A model generated the notes under the pieces. It did no database searches. It saw only the letters and a program-made list of their open reading frames with translations, and was not told the origin of the DNA. Positions 1-8,327 of a DNA stretch of 51,505 bases are shown piece after piece (the first letter of the stretch is position 1; each line of letters opens with the position of its first letter). Made by a program: the position numbers and the translations under genes. Location: assembly GCA_013286145.1 (NCBI GenBank), contig JABDGH010000014.1, forward strand, positions 1 to 51,505, given 5' to 3'. Origin of the DNA: Verrucomicrobiota bacterium. GTDB taxonomy: Bacteria > Verrucomicrobiota > Verrucomicrobiia > Methylacidiphilales > UBA1321.

Positions 1-462
1 AGCGGCGTTTTTAATGCCGTGCTGGTGCGTGGAGACGTGGTGGGCGATACGCTCTATTACGGACGAGGCGCGGGCGGCGATCCGACAGCCAGCGCGGTCT
101 TGAGTGACCTCGCGCAGATCGCCAGCCATTTTCCACAGGAACAAAAAGCGCGCAACGTCGGTCACGAGGCGCTTCATTCCCGTCTCAAAACGATGGATGA
201 GATTATCTCCCGCTACTACCTGCGGCTGCTCGTGGTCGATCGCCCCGGCGTCCTAGCCGATGTCGCCCGTGTGCTGGCGACGCACCAGATCGGAATTTCC
301 TCCGTGATTCAGCCGGAAGCCCAGGCGGGCGAAACGACTTCACTGGTTCTCATGCTTCACGATGCACCGGAATCACAATTCCAGAGCGCCGTTCGTGAAA
401 TTGCCAGGATCAACGCGGTCAAAGCGCCGCCAGTGCATCTCCGCGTCGAAGATTTTGAATAG
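1..462 (+). CDS. hom: Homoserine dehydrogenase, C-terminal part (5' truncated by window)
   Basis: Homoserine dehydrogenase reduces aspartate semialdehyde to homoserine on the way to threonine and methionine. The frame is open from base 1, so the gene starts outside the window. What remains is the end of the catalytic domain (GDTLYYGRGAGGDPTASAV, a typical signature of the family's C-terminal catalytic lobe) followed by an ACT domain beginning near YYLRLLVVDRPGVLADVARV. The ACT domain normally binds threonine for feedback inhibition, so allosteric control is likely. The gene ends at TAG before an inverted-repeat region and converges with the Verru_Chthon A gene. Identification is confident from the combination of the two segments. 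Confidence 0.9.
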   Translation, partial: SGVFNAVLVRGDVVGDTLYYGRGAGGDPTASAVLSDLAQIASHFPQEQKARNVGHEALHSRLKTMDEIISRYYLRLLVVDRPGVLADVARVLATHQIGISSVIQPEAQAGETTSLVLMLHDAPESQFQSAVREIARINAVKAPPVHLRVEDFE

Positions 463-501
463 CCGGAAGCTGGCCTCGGCAAAATCCTATACCCTAGACA
501 G

Positions 502-608
502 CCGTCATCCTGAGCTTGTCGAAGGATCAGCCCCCAGTAAGCGTACACGTCCAGAATAAAGCGTATGTCTTCAGGAAGCTGATCCTTCGACTTCGCTCAG
601 GATGACGG
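502..608. repeat. Dispersed inverted repeat, copy 1 (107 bp)
   Basis: The left arm begins CCGTCATCCTGAGCTTGTCG and is answered by a reverse-complementary right arm ending in CTCAGGATGACGG. Each arm is about 30 bp, separated by about 46 bp. The right arm differs in the middle (CTTCGCTC instead of CAAGCTC). The spacer resembles that of the copy at 19457-19561 (both contain GTAAGC, GCGTATG and a GGAAGCT end), so these two are full-length relatives. The element lies between two convergent genes and could act as a bidirectional terminator or mRNA-end structure. Confidence 0.85.
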
Positions 609-635
609 AAGGGTTAAGCTCGCCCCCACCTCACC

Positions 636-664
636 CTCGTTCCCAAGTTGAACTTGGGAACGAG
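636..664. terminator. Perfect hairpin between convergent genes
   Basis: Fourteen-base arms CTCGTTCCCAAGTT / AACTTGGGAACGAG surround a single G. The hairpin sits between the convergent hom and Verru_Chthon A genes, so it may serve as a terminator in both directions. There is no clear T-tract on either side, so it may instead be a dispersed palindromic repeat. The structure is seen directly; the role is inferred. Confidence 0.5.
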
Positions 665-683
665 AAGAAACCACCGGCCCTGC

Positions 684-3600
684 TTAGGGCGCAAACTGCC
701 GGAGCTGCACCTTGCGATACTTGTAGAGAGTATTCATGAACGGATAATCGGTATCCACTTCCCCTACGCTTGCTGGCAGTGACGATGCTCCATAGGATGT
801 CACATTGGGATCGAGGTAACGTTCTACAATCTCGGAACCGCGATATTCGCCAGTAACGATCGGTGCCGCGTTGGCCGGTGTGTTTGCCTGGGCCAACCCC
901 TTGGGATTCAGCGTCTGTACCCAGAAATGCACCTTGAACGTATTGGAACGGGTGGTCACCCGCGGATAGAGACTGTTGTAGGGAGCATTGCGCTTGTCAG
1001 TGCCGACGAGATTGCGCGTACTCCACCAAGCAGTCATACCAGCGGCAGTTTGTCCCGGCACCACAAGAGGCATTTCACAAATTTCCGAAGGGGAAACAAA
1101 CGGGTCATTAATCGCAAATCGCGCATCGAACTGCGTAAGCGTCTGGGGGATATCGACAAAGTAGCGGTATTGCTTGCTGCTATCAGCTTTGTTAAAAGCA
1201 TTATTGGGTCCTCCCAGTGCAGTAGCAAGGGGTGCACGAACGGGGCTGGCACCGCCTGAGCCAACAGCACCCGCATCTGTATCTGGAACCCCAATAATGA
1301 CGGAACCTTTATTTTTTATCACGTTATAATTGGGACGTTCTCCTGGAGCCCAGCGCTGGGTCATCGTATCAAGAAGAGCATACATGCCCGTCTGGCGCTT
1401 GATGTAGGTGAAGGGAGCAATCTGATAATTAAGATTGAGCTTACCCGCCGTCGCAAAATCTTGTGTGATGGCATAAGGCTCGACCACTGGCATGTAGAAA
1501 AGATCGAGCAGGAAATGGTCACGAGGCAACTGGATCCAACCACGATGAGTCCCTGCGCCTCCCGCCGGGTTGGGATTGAACAGAAGGGTTTCCCAAGGGC
1601 TGGCGCTACCCAGTGGTCGGGCAGGCAGGGTGCCAAACTGCACGGGGGAAGCTATCTGTCTAAGGGCAGAAAAGAGGGTTCCGTTAACATTTTGTGAAAA
1701 CGAATTGGCCGTGTTAAAATTGACGGCTCGGCTCGTGCATGCCGCATAATAGGGATCGCCAGCGGACTCAGTAGAACTATAATTGTTGTCCAAAATACCC
1801 CCACTGGCCCCCCCTTTGTTCCAACCGGAGGCCAACCCTTGGGAATAAGGGCCTATATCGGCGCCGACGACGAGTGCGCCCATGTCTGTATTGGGGGGGC
1901 CAAAGGAAAAATCCCCGCTAGAGGAACCAATTCGGGCCGTGGTCAGCGTGATGGGAGAAGCCGTTCGGAACTGTCCATTTGCCGAAAATTGGACATTCAG
2001 CAATCTTTCTGAATTAGCCTGCGCAATCGCCGCACTACCAGTCTTGGAAAACGATTCAGACAGCCCGAGATTGGGATAGGAAAATGCGGTTGTTTCGCCC
2101 GATGCCGCTGCAACTGGAGCTATGTTCCTTATACTATAAGGCATGAGGTAAGTGGCGTAATAGTTTGTCCAATCGTCATAGGCCGTGTGCTTCACATACC
2201 ATGAAGCGGGAATATCCCGAACCAATGTCAACAACCGGACGTCTCCTGCTGACTTTCCATTGCTCGGATCTCCATCCAAAACATAGGAGCGGTACACATC
2301 GTTGGCCTGCATCTCGTTCTCGGAATCTCCGGGGGTACGATTGTTATAATCTTCGAAGCCTGGAGCCGGGGCTGCTGCTGTTTCCGCACTTCCGTTTGGA
2401 CGAGGCAGCGGTAGTGACAAACAGTTGGCAATAGTAAGGTTCTTTATTTGATAAATATAGTTATTGCCCGTGGGAGTTTGACAGGCGCTGTACTTTGAAA
2501 CGTCCGGGCTGTTTTCAGAAGAATCGAGGAGACCCGGATAAACCGTGATGGTCATATCCGTATCGCCCGTAAAAGTGACATTGTTGAAATAGTCGTTGGA
2601 GCGCAACTTGAACGGCAGGGTTTTATCTGGCAGTTTTGTAATAGGATCGATTGGAAAGGGTATTTGGAATTCCATGACATCCCCGACAAAAGGATAATAA
2701 ATATCGTCACGAGTCGCGGCGTTTGTAAATCGGCTGAGGCTAGCCACGTCAGACCCAAAAAAATCACCATGATTAAGTAGATTGCTCAATAATTTACCAA
2801 TGCCACCCACACCATTTTCATCGGATTGTTTTTCAGCAGGACTGGCTGACGTACGATAGGGATAACTAATGCCCAAGCTTCCGCCGTAACCGTGTTCCAT
2901 TCCATTCCCGGCGCCAACATTCAGACTATCCACCCAATCTATCGTGCGGTGAGCACCACCAGCCTGGGAAGGAAAATTCAGTGGAACATCAGTTCCAGCA
3001 GCAAGCCATCCCCCAGCCCCCATGGCCCGGATTCCCGTGGCAGCAGCAATACCATGACCACTACCGTTCACTTGCATCTTAAAAGTCGAACCGGTGACCT
3101 GCACTTGAAAGCGATTGCAGTTTGAATTTGCCGGGGTATTGGTTACCGGATTCATAAAATGCATCAAGAACACCAGGCGAACCCTGCGCACGAATTTAGT
3201 GGCATCTGTGGGGTCAGGATATTCGCCAGCATTATAAAATTGTAAAATAAACTCAACCGGGACGGGATAATGTCCAAAGCCCTGGGTAATCTGGCCACCC
3301 TGCACAACCTGCAAAGGAGCTACATCATTGTATGCGGCGTTGCTTGTTCCCTGCACCGCCAATGCCGGATTGCTCGTATTCTGCGGAAAGCTATAAGGGT
3401 TGTAACCGACCGGTTGATAGGCTTGGTTTGCGTTATCAACATTGCTGCGGATGTAGTCCCACATTTCAGTCAGGATCTGATCACGATTTTGGCCAAATTT
3501 AGCCTGAAGCGAACTTCCGTTGATACGTGATGGGGCGGATTTGGTGCTGGCTGGAATAGCTTTGTTGGTCATGGCCTGGAGATACGTGAAGAGTGCCCGA

Positions 3601-5300
3601 TTTTCCTCACCAGCGTGAGACGCATCGGTAGAATTAACCAACTTGGAGCCGCCCTGAATCGTTCCCGTCCAATCGGCTTGGGGATCCCAGGCGCTGTTGC
3701 GCTCGAAATAGAAGCGTTTACGGTTATGAGAGGAATAATCGCTGGCTGATGTTGCGGAACCACCGTATTCGGTAGCCATGCGGATCAACTGGTCTTCCGG
3801 AATCATCTCATTGTGGGGATCCGATGTTCCGTTGGCAGGAATGATGGTGGCAGGCGGCGCGCCCGAAACCATCTCGGTATTGAATGGCCAGAGAGAGATA
3901 CGGGGGCGGTTGAAGAGATTGAGTTCCGGCGCGTTGCTATTAACCGTGGCAAAAAAGGAAAGCTGCTCGACCTGCTTCTGGACGGTCAGGTTATTGGGCG
4001 GATTGAAATTAGTCGTGAGAATGGAGTTTTGCGTGCGAATTGCTCCGCTGGTGGGAAAAGCCGAGTCATACTGGACTTCGTCCACACTGGCAAAAAGCCG
4101 ATCCGTATCCAAAATAACGGCATCGCCTACCCCAACGGTCGGTGGCCTATTGTATCCCACCCACGCGTAAAGAGCGCCTCCATCCGATCCCAGCGTTTGG
4201 CCAGGGGCTGGAGCAGCACTTGGATTGATTGTACCCGCCGGCGCGATCCGGGGAGTAAGCATCGCAGCAGCCCGGGAGAGCAACTGGGGATCGGTGCTAT
4301 ATGGGGCGGCTCGCAATTGCGGAAATAGCGGGGCCAGGCTTGTCGTGGCAGGTTCGCCCGCAATACGATTGTATTCCTGGGCAACAGGCTGGGTGCGGGC
4401 AAGCATATGATCTTCCCGGGTATTGAAGACAGGTGCGTCGAAAGGTACGCCGCCGGCAGCGGTGTTGAGATTGACCTTGGTCGATTCATCATCCGCCCAG
4501 AACGCAATGCGGGCTGTGGCTTTTTTATAATTCGGGTCGGTGGCGGGAAGGAATTGTCCGTCAGGCGTCAGGTAAATCCAACGCACAGGCATCGGCAGAG
4601 GATTGGGGGGAGGCGTGGTCGCGGTACCTGGAGGTGCCGTAAGGGTAGAAGCGTCATAACTGAAACCCTCCACGCCATCGACGTCGGCTGGGTAAGAATT
4701 GGTCGGGACCGCATTTGGATCGACAATCGGATAAACCTTATTATCGCCTATAAGGGTAGTATTATCCTTAGCCTTTAGAGGAAGCGTGATGGGTTGGTTC
4801 AGATCGACGAATTCATTCGGATGTGCGGCCTGACTCCACCAGTCAGGCGGCACTTCCGCGGCAACTGTCGCCGCACTACCAGGATCGTAAGAACTCGACT
4901 CGATCATATTGTAGGAGGAGTAGAGTTTGTAAGCCGCCACCTGCCCGGAAGGGGAAAACGTCCGCAACAGCCCTGGCTGGGAAATCCAGGCGTTATCATT
5001 ATTAGCGGGGATATTCGGAGTCTGGTTCGTGGCCTGGGCGATTTGTGAAATGACAAAATTAGCGGTCAAATCAGACAGCGAACGCACATCACTGCTGTCG
5101 GAATAGGACTTCGCGGTGGCCACCTCCTGCTGCGCGGAGATGAGAAGACCCACGATCATCAACGAGAGAAGTAATAACATTGTCAACACCAGAAGGAGCG
5201 CTATGCCCCGGCGATTCCCGAAAGCTCGAGCCCTGCGAAATGAAGAAATGGTTGAGTTCATGGTCGATTTATTCTCGGGATTTGGGATCGCAGGTTTCAT
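684..5300 (-). CDS. vccA: Verru_Chthon cassette protein A (giant PilX-like envelope protein)
   Basis: A 1538-residue protein with one hydrophobic segment near the N-terminus (RRGIALLLVLTMLLLLSLMI, about residues 30-50), preceded by a basic stretch and followed by a polar region. This is the layout of PilX/PilX-N type pseudopilin partners. The rest is a long Asn/Thr/Ser/Pro-rich extracytoplasmic region without recognisable catalytic motifs. Size, N-terminus and position beside three prepilin-like genes match the Verru_Chthon cassette protein A family (TIGR02600) known from Verrucomicrobiota. It is divergent from B-C-D across a 267-bp spacer. An ATG 13 codons in (5261) is an alternative start; neither site has a clear Shine-Dalgarno. 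The function of the family is unknown; a surface or secretion-pseudopilus role is inferred. Confidence 0.85.
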   Translation of the reverse strand: MKPAIPNPENKSTMNSTISSFRRARAFGNRRGIALLLVLTMLLLLSLMIVGLLISAQQEVATAKSYSDSSDVRSLSDLTANFVISQIAQATNQTPNIPANNDNAWISQPGLLRTFSPSGQVAAYKLYSSYNMIESSSYDPGSAATVAAEVPPDWWSQAAHPNEFVDLNQPITLPLKAKDNTTLIGDNKVYPIVDPNAVPTNSYPADVDGVEGFSYDASTLTAPPGTATTPPPNPLPMPVRWIYLTPDGQFLPATDPNYKKATARIAFWADDESTKVNLNTAAGGVPFDAPVFNTREDHMLARTQPVAQEYNRIAGEPATTSLAPLFPQLRAAPYSTDPQLLSRAAAMLTPRIAPAGTINPSAAPAPGQTLGSDGGALYAWVGYNRPPTVGVGDAVILDTDRLFASVDEVQYDSAFPTSGAIRTQNSILTTNFNPPNNLTVQKQVEQLSFFATVNSNAPELNLFNRPRISLWPFNTEMVSGAPPATIIPANGTSDPHNEMIPEDQLIRMATEYGGSATSASDYSSHNRKRFYFERNSAWDPQADWTGTIQGGSKLVNSTDASHAGEENRALFTYLQAMTNKAIPASTKSAPSRINGSSLQAKFGQNRDQILTEMWDYIRSNVDNANQAYQPVGYNPYSFPQNTSNPALAVQGTSNAAYNDVAPLQVVQGGQITQGFGHYPVPVEFILQFYNAGEYPDPTDATKFVRRVRLVFLMHFMNPVTNTPANSNCNRFQVQVTGSTFKMQVNGSGHGIAAATGIRAMGAGGWLAAGTDVPLNFPSQAGGAHRTIDWVDSLNVGAGNGMEHGYGGSLGISYPYRTSASPAEKQSDENGVGGIGKLLSNLLNHGDFFGSDVASLSRFTNAATRDDIYYPFVGDVMEFQIPFPIDPITKLPDKTLPFKLRSNDYFNNVTFTGDTDMTITVYPGLLDSSENSPDVSKYSACQTPTGNNYIYQIKNLTIANCLSLPLPRPNGSAETAAAPAPGFEDYNNRTPGDSENEMQANDVYRSYVLDGDPSNGKSAGDVRLLTLVRDIPASWYVKHTAYDDWTNYYATYLMPYSIRNIAPVAAASGETTAFSYPNLGLSESFSKTGSAAIAQANSERLLNVQFSANGQFRTASPITLTTARIGSSSGDFSFGPPNTDMGALVVGADIGPYSQGLASGWNKGGASGGILDNNYSSTESAGDPYYAACTSRAVNFNTANSFSQNVNGTLFSALRQIASPVQFGTLPARPLGSASPWETLLFNPNPAGGAGTHRGWIQLPRDHFLLDLFYMPVVEPYAITQDFATAGKLNLNYQIAPFTYIKRQTGMYALLDTMTQRWAPGERPNYNVIKNKGSVIIGVPDTDAGAVGSGGASPVRAPLATALGGPNNAFNKADSSKQYRYFVDIPQTLTQFDARFAINDPFVSPSEICEMPLVVPGQTAAGMTAWWSTRNLVGTDKRNAPYNSLYPRVTTRSNTFKVHFWVQTLNPKGLAQANTPANAAPIVTGEYRGSEIVERYLDPNVTSYGASSLPASVGEVDTDYPFMNTLYKYRKVQLRQFAP

Positions 5301-5567
5301 GGAAGTCTATTTTGAAAGATTAAGAATAGTTACTTGAAGTTTTCTCAAACAGCTCAATTCCGGTTACATGGTGAATACATAGTTAATACACTGTAGAGGC
5401 AAGGTAAATGGATTTGTATAACCACAACATGATGTTCGTTCATATAGGGCAGAATGTCAACAACACAATTTTTAAGCCGGAAGCTTTTTGAATTTTTTAA
5501 GTTTAATTGATTGCAATTACCCTAGAACAGACTACGTTGGCCTTGTCACCCAAACAATGACAAAGTA
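5301..5567. promoter_or_regulatory. Divergent intergenic region between cassette genes A and B
   Basis: This 267-bp spacer separates the starts of the minus-strand A gene and the plus-strand B-C-D genes and must hold promoters for both arms. It is visibly A/T-richer than the flanking genes (for example 5495-5520). I could not assign convincing -35/-10 pairs and found no RNA gene. Confidence 0.4.
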
Positions 5568-6101
5568 ATGACAACTCCATCCTCTTCTCCAATGTCTGTC
5601 TTTAAGCATCGCTCGTCGAGCTTCCGCCGCAACGCATTTTTTAAAAGAAACATTCGTCGCGATGGTTTTAATTTGGTGGAAGTGGTGCTGGCCATGGCAG
5701 TGATCGGTGTCGCCTTTACGTCTCTCTTCGGGGTTATGCCGGTGGCGCTGCAAAATTATCGTCATTCGATGAATCTGTCGATCCAAGCCAATGTCATGTC
5801 ACAGGTTTTTGCCGAGTTACAGCAAACCCCGCCCGCACAGGTTCTCGCTACTCCTCCTACCCCTCGTTATTTCAATGACGAAGGGAAGGATGTGACCTCG
5901 ACATCTGCACAGAGCCAAGCCGTCTATTATGTCAAGTATGGCACGCCCTCCACCACGGTAAGTTCAACCATTTTTAGCGGCACCCCGGCCTTGGTTGCCG
6001 TGACCATCGATATTTACAACTTTCAGGCTTATCAGGCGCAGTCTGCCAACGGAACGCCGACTCCTCTTGCCGAAAAAACACTGTTTCTCGCGAATTACTA
6101 A
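5568..6101 (+). CDS. vccB: Verru_Chthon cassette protein B (prepilin-like)
   Basis: A 177-residue pseudopilin-like protein. A basic leader of about 32 residues ends in RRDG, followed by FNLVEVVLAMAVIGVAFTSL. This is a class III prepilin N-terminus with the conserved Glu at +5, so a prepilin peptidase is expected to cut after Gly. The C-terminal part is a short polar head domain. It is the first of three consecutive genes (two bases before C), in the order B-C-D expected for the cassette (TIGR02598 for B). An internal ATG at codon 9 is an alternative start. The role is inferred to be a minor pseudopilin of a type II secretion/type IV pilus-like assembly. Confidence 0.82.
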   Translation: MTTPSSSPMSVFKHRSSSFRRNAFFKRNIRRDGFNLVEVVLAMAVIGVAFTSLFGVMPVALQNYRHSMNLSIQANVMSQVFAELQQTPPAQVLATPPTPRYFNDEGKDVTSTSAQSQAVYYVKYGTPSTTVSSTIFSGTPALVAVTIDIYNFQAYQAQSANGTPTPLAEKTLFLANY

Positions 6102-6103
6102 CT

Positions 6104-7330
6104 ATGAAACGCATTCAAATTAAATCCAGCAACCGATCAAGTCTCTCTTTCAAGCGGGCTTGGCAGGCGGGGTTTACCTTGATCGAGATGCTGGCGTCCC
6201 TGGCGGTTTTGGCCCTCATCATGGTCATTCTCACACAAACTTTTTCCACCGTCTCGGCCACGTGGAGAAATACCACCAATCAGGCCAACTCTTTTGCCAG
6301 CGCAAGGGCGGGATTTGAAGCGCTCAAGCTCAATCTTTCCCAGGCCACGCTGAATACCTATCTGGGCTATGCCAACTCCAGCGGCACAACGGTTCCGCTG
6401 CTCAATCCCTCTTATGCTGCAGGGGGCCCCCTCCGCAATCTCGTTCCAACCCAGTACCTGCGCGCCTCGGAACTCCATTTCATCACCGGACAGGCCAGTA
6501 CCATCTTTCAACAGGCTTCCATAGATATTTCACCCTCCACCCCCTCTGGACAGGCCGTATTTTTTCAAGCGCCAGCGGGCTTTGTCAACGCACCGATAGA
6601 TCGCCCGCTGGGAACGATGCTGAATGTGATGGGCTACTACATCTCCTTTGGCCCCAGCACCAACTTCACGCCCGACGCCAACACGATCGCGGTTCCGCCC
6701 CGCTATCGCTACCGGCTGATGGAGGTCATCCAGCCGGGCGAACTCAATAGGATTTATGGCAGCACCTCCCCGCCAGGAACTACGGCCAACCCCGTTCCCA
6801 CGTATGCCTATAACCTGACGTGGCTGGGTGCCCTGGGGCTGCCTAATAACACGGTCGAACATCCCCTCGCCGAAAACATTATTACCATGGCGCTGCTGCC
6901 CAAACTGCCCCCTTCTGAAACGGTGCAAAGCGCCGCAAACCCCAAACCTTCGGCGCTTCTATCCACAAATTACACCTACGACAGCCGGGCTTGGGCCATA
7001 CCGAGCGGCGATGCCCGCTGGCGCAACCAGCTTCCTCCGTTGATGGAACTGGTCATGGTCACCATTGACGAAGCCTCCGCCCTCCGTCTTGCCACCATGT
7101 ATGGAGGCGCTAATGGGGCCAATCCGCCTTTCTCCGATAGCAGTCAATTACCGGGAAATTTTGATTTAGCCTCAGTCTTTCTGCAATATAATAACCAAGG
7201 GCCCACTCCTCCATCTGACCTCGACAACGACATCGCCAAAGTCGAGGCTGGCCTGACCGCCATGAAGATCAATTATCGTATTTTTCGCACTGATCTCGCC
7301 CTGAATAACTCCCAATGGACAACCAATTAA
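6104..7330 (+). CDS. vccC: Verru_Chthon cassette protein C (prepilin-like)
   Basis: A 408-residue protein with a type IV prepilin N-terminus: a basic leader ending WQAG, then FTLIEMLASLAVLALIMVIL with Glu at +5. The large head domain (about 370 residues) is rich in Asn, Pro and Thr, with no enzymatic motif seen. It starts two bases after gene B and its end overlaps the start of gene D by 16 bp, so the three are very probably translated from one mRNA. Length and order match Verru_Chthon cassette protein C (TIGR02599). A PulJ/GspJ-like minor pseudopilin role is the simplest inference. Confidence 0.82.
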   Translation: MKRIQIKSSNRSSLSFKRAWQAGFTLIEMLASLAVLALIMVILTQTFSTVSATWRNTTNQANSFASARAGFEALKLNLSQATLNTYLGYANSSGTTVPLLNPSYAAGGPLRNLVPTQYLRASELHFITGQASTIFQQASIDISPSTPSGQAVFFQAPAGFVNAPIDRPLGTMLNVMGYYISFGPSTNFTPDANTIAVPPRYRYRLMEVIQPGELNRIYGSTSPPGTTANPVPTYAYNLTWLGALGLPNNTVEHPLAENIITMALLPKLPPSETVQSAANPKPSALLSTNYTYDSRAWAIPSGDARWRNQLPPLMELVMVTIDEASALRLATMYGGANGANPPFSDSSQLPGNFDLASVFLQYNNQGPTPPSDLDNDIAKVEAGLTAMKINYRIFRTDLALNNSQWTTN

Positions 7331-8052
7331 TCGACCCTAAAAAAGCATCGTCCGGCTTCACGCTCATCGAGCTCCTGGCCGTCATCGCCGTCATGGTTCT
7401 CGTTCTGGCCATTGCCGGGGCGGCGCTCATGCCCAGCAACCGCTCGCTCGATCTCGCCTCTGTCAGCCTGCAAGTCAAGGGGTACCTCGACCAAGGGCGC
7501 CAGATGGCGCTCGCTCACAACAAATATGTTCAAGTCCGTTTTTATACCAAGACGGGTGACTCGATTAACGGGGTGCCGGTCTATTCGGCCCTCGGACTGT
7601 TCGTCGCCGATTCTCCCTATTACTACGCCAGTGGTCTCGCCAGCGACTATACTCAACCCACTACGGGCGTGATCGCCACGGGCGTCATGACCGCGATGGC
7701 TCCCATCCTCTATTTGTCCCCCTCCACGGTTTTGGTTTCCTCATCAAGCGCAAGCAGCAGCGGCACCACGTCCCTTTTAAACGACCTGAGTGGCGATACC
7801 TATTTCACCCGCAAGGGCACAGGCGATACCACTTTGCAGGGGGCAACCTATGATTGGATCTCTTTCTATTACACGCCTAACGGTTCTACCGACTTTCAAA
7901 CGATCAACGGCTCCAGCTATCCTCCCATCCAGTCTTATTTCAGCCTCGTCTCCCGAAATGAGTATCAAGGACACAGCTCCATGCTTCCTCCTAATTTTTT
8001 CACTTTTTTCCTGCCTCCAGCCACTGGGCGTTCAGTGATCCTGCGGCCTTAG
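7315..8052 (+). CDS. vccD: Verru_Chthon cassette protein D (prepilin-like)
   Basis: A 245-residue protein with a short leader ending KKASSG, then FTLIELLAVIAVMVLVLAIA, again a class III prepilin cleavage site with Glu at +5. The head domain resembles GspH/FimT-type pseudopilins in its first half (a long helix running into QVKGYLDQGRQMALAHNKYV). It overlaps gene C by 16 bp, implying translational coupling. It is the last cassette gene before a 275-bp gap. It matches Verru_Chthon cassette protein D (TIGR02596) by length and position. Confidence 0.82.
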   Translation: MDNQLIDPKKASSGFTLIELLAVIAVMVLVLAIAGAALMPSNRSLDLASVSLQVKGYLDQGRQMALAHNKYVQVRFYTKTGDSINGVPVYSALGLFVADSPYYYASGLASDYTQPTTGVIATGVMTAMAPILYLSPSTVLVSSSSASSSGTTSLLNDLSGDTYFTRKGTGDTTLQGATYDWISFYYTPNGSTDFQTINGSSYPPIQSYFSLVSRNEYQGHSSMLPPNFFTFFLPPATGRSVILRP

Positions 8053-8327
8053 ATTATTTTCGATTTAATCTCCTGGGTGTAATTCCTCGAAGCTTGCTTC
8101 GGCCTTTGGGTAGCCCGCGATCTCCGAGCCGGGAATATTCCGAACCGTCGCCCGGCGGTCGACGGCTACCTCGGAGGGGAGCCCCGCCGATAGGGACATC
8201 GGCGGCTACCAACGGAAGGTTCGACGGCTACCTCTCTCTTTTACAACTTTTGGCGTTGGTGAAGGTTAATATGGACAAGCTCGTTCAATACCATCACCTT
8301 TTTAGCCCCATGCTGGCATCCCTTCTC
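8053..8327. repeat. Intergenic region with repeated GGCTACC motifs and a hairpin
   Basis: Between the cassette and the first glycosidase lies GC-rich sequence that carries CGGCTACC three times (ending near 8170, 8210 and 8232). It also has a hairpin with 8-bp arms CCGCCGAT (8184-8191) and ATCGGCGG (8198-8205) around AGGGAC. A reading frame runs through it into the glycosidase, but its Arg/Pro/Gly-rich translation precedes a proper signal peptide and is not believable as protein. I read it as a dispersed repeat cluster; a leader or regulatory role is possible. Confidence 0.5.

Noticed and set aside
502-608. Inverted repeats as a possible CRISPR or tRNA
   Set aside because: Copies are far apart, in inverted pairs with no regular spacers, and do not form a cloverleaf.
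8094-8327. N-terminal extension of the first glycosidase
   Set aside because: The extension crosses a repeat-rich region and would bury the signal peptide; the start at 8328 gives a correct export signal like that of the paralog.
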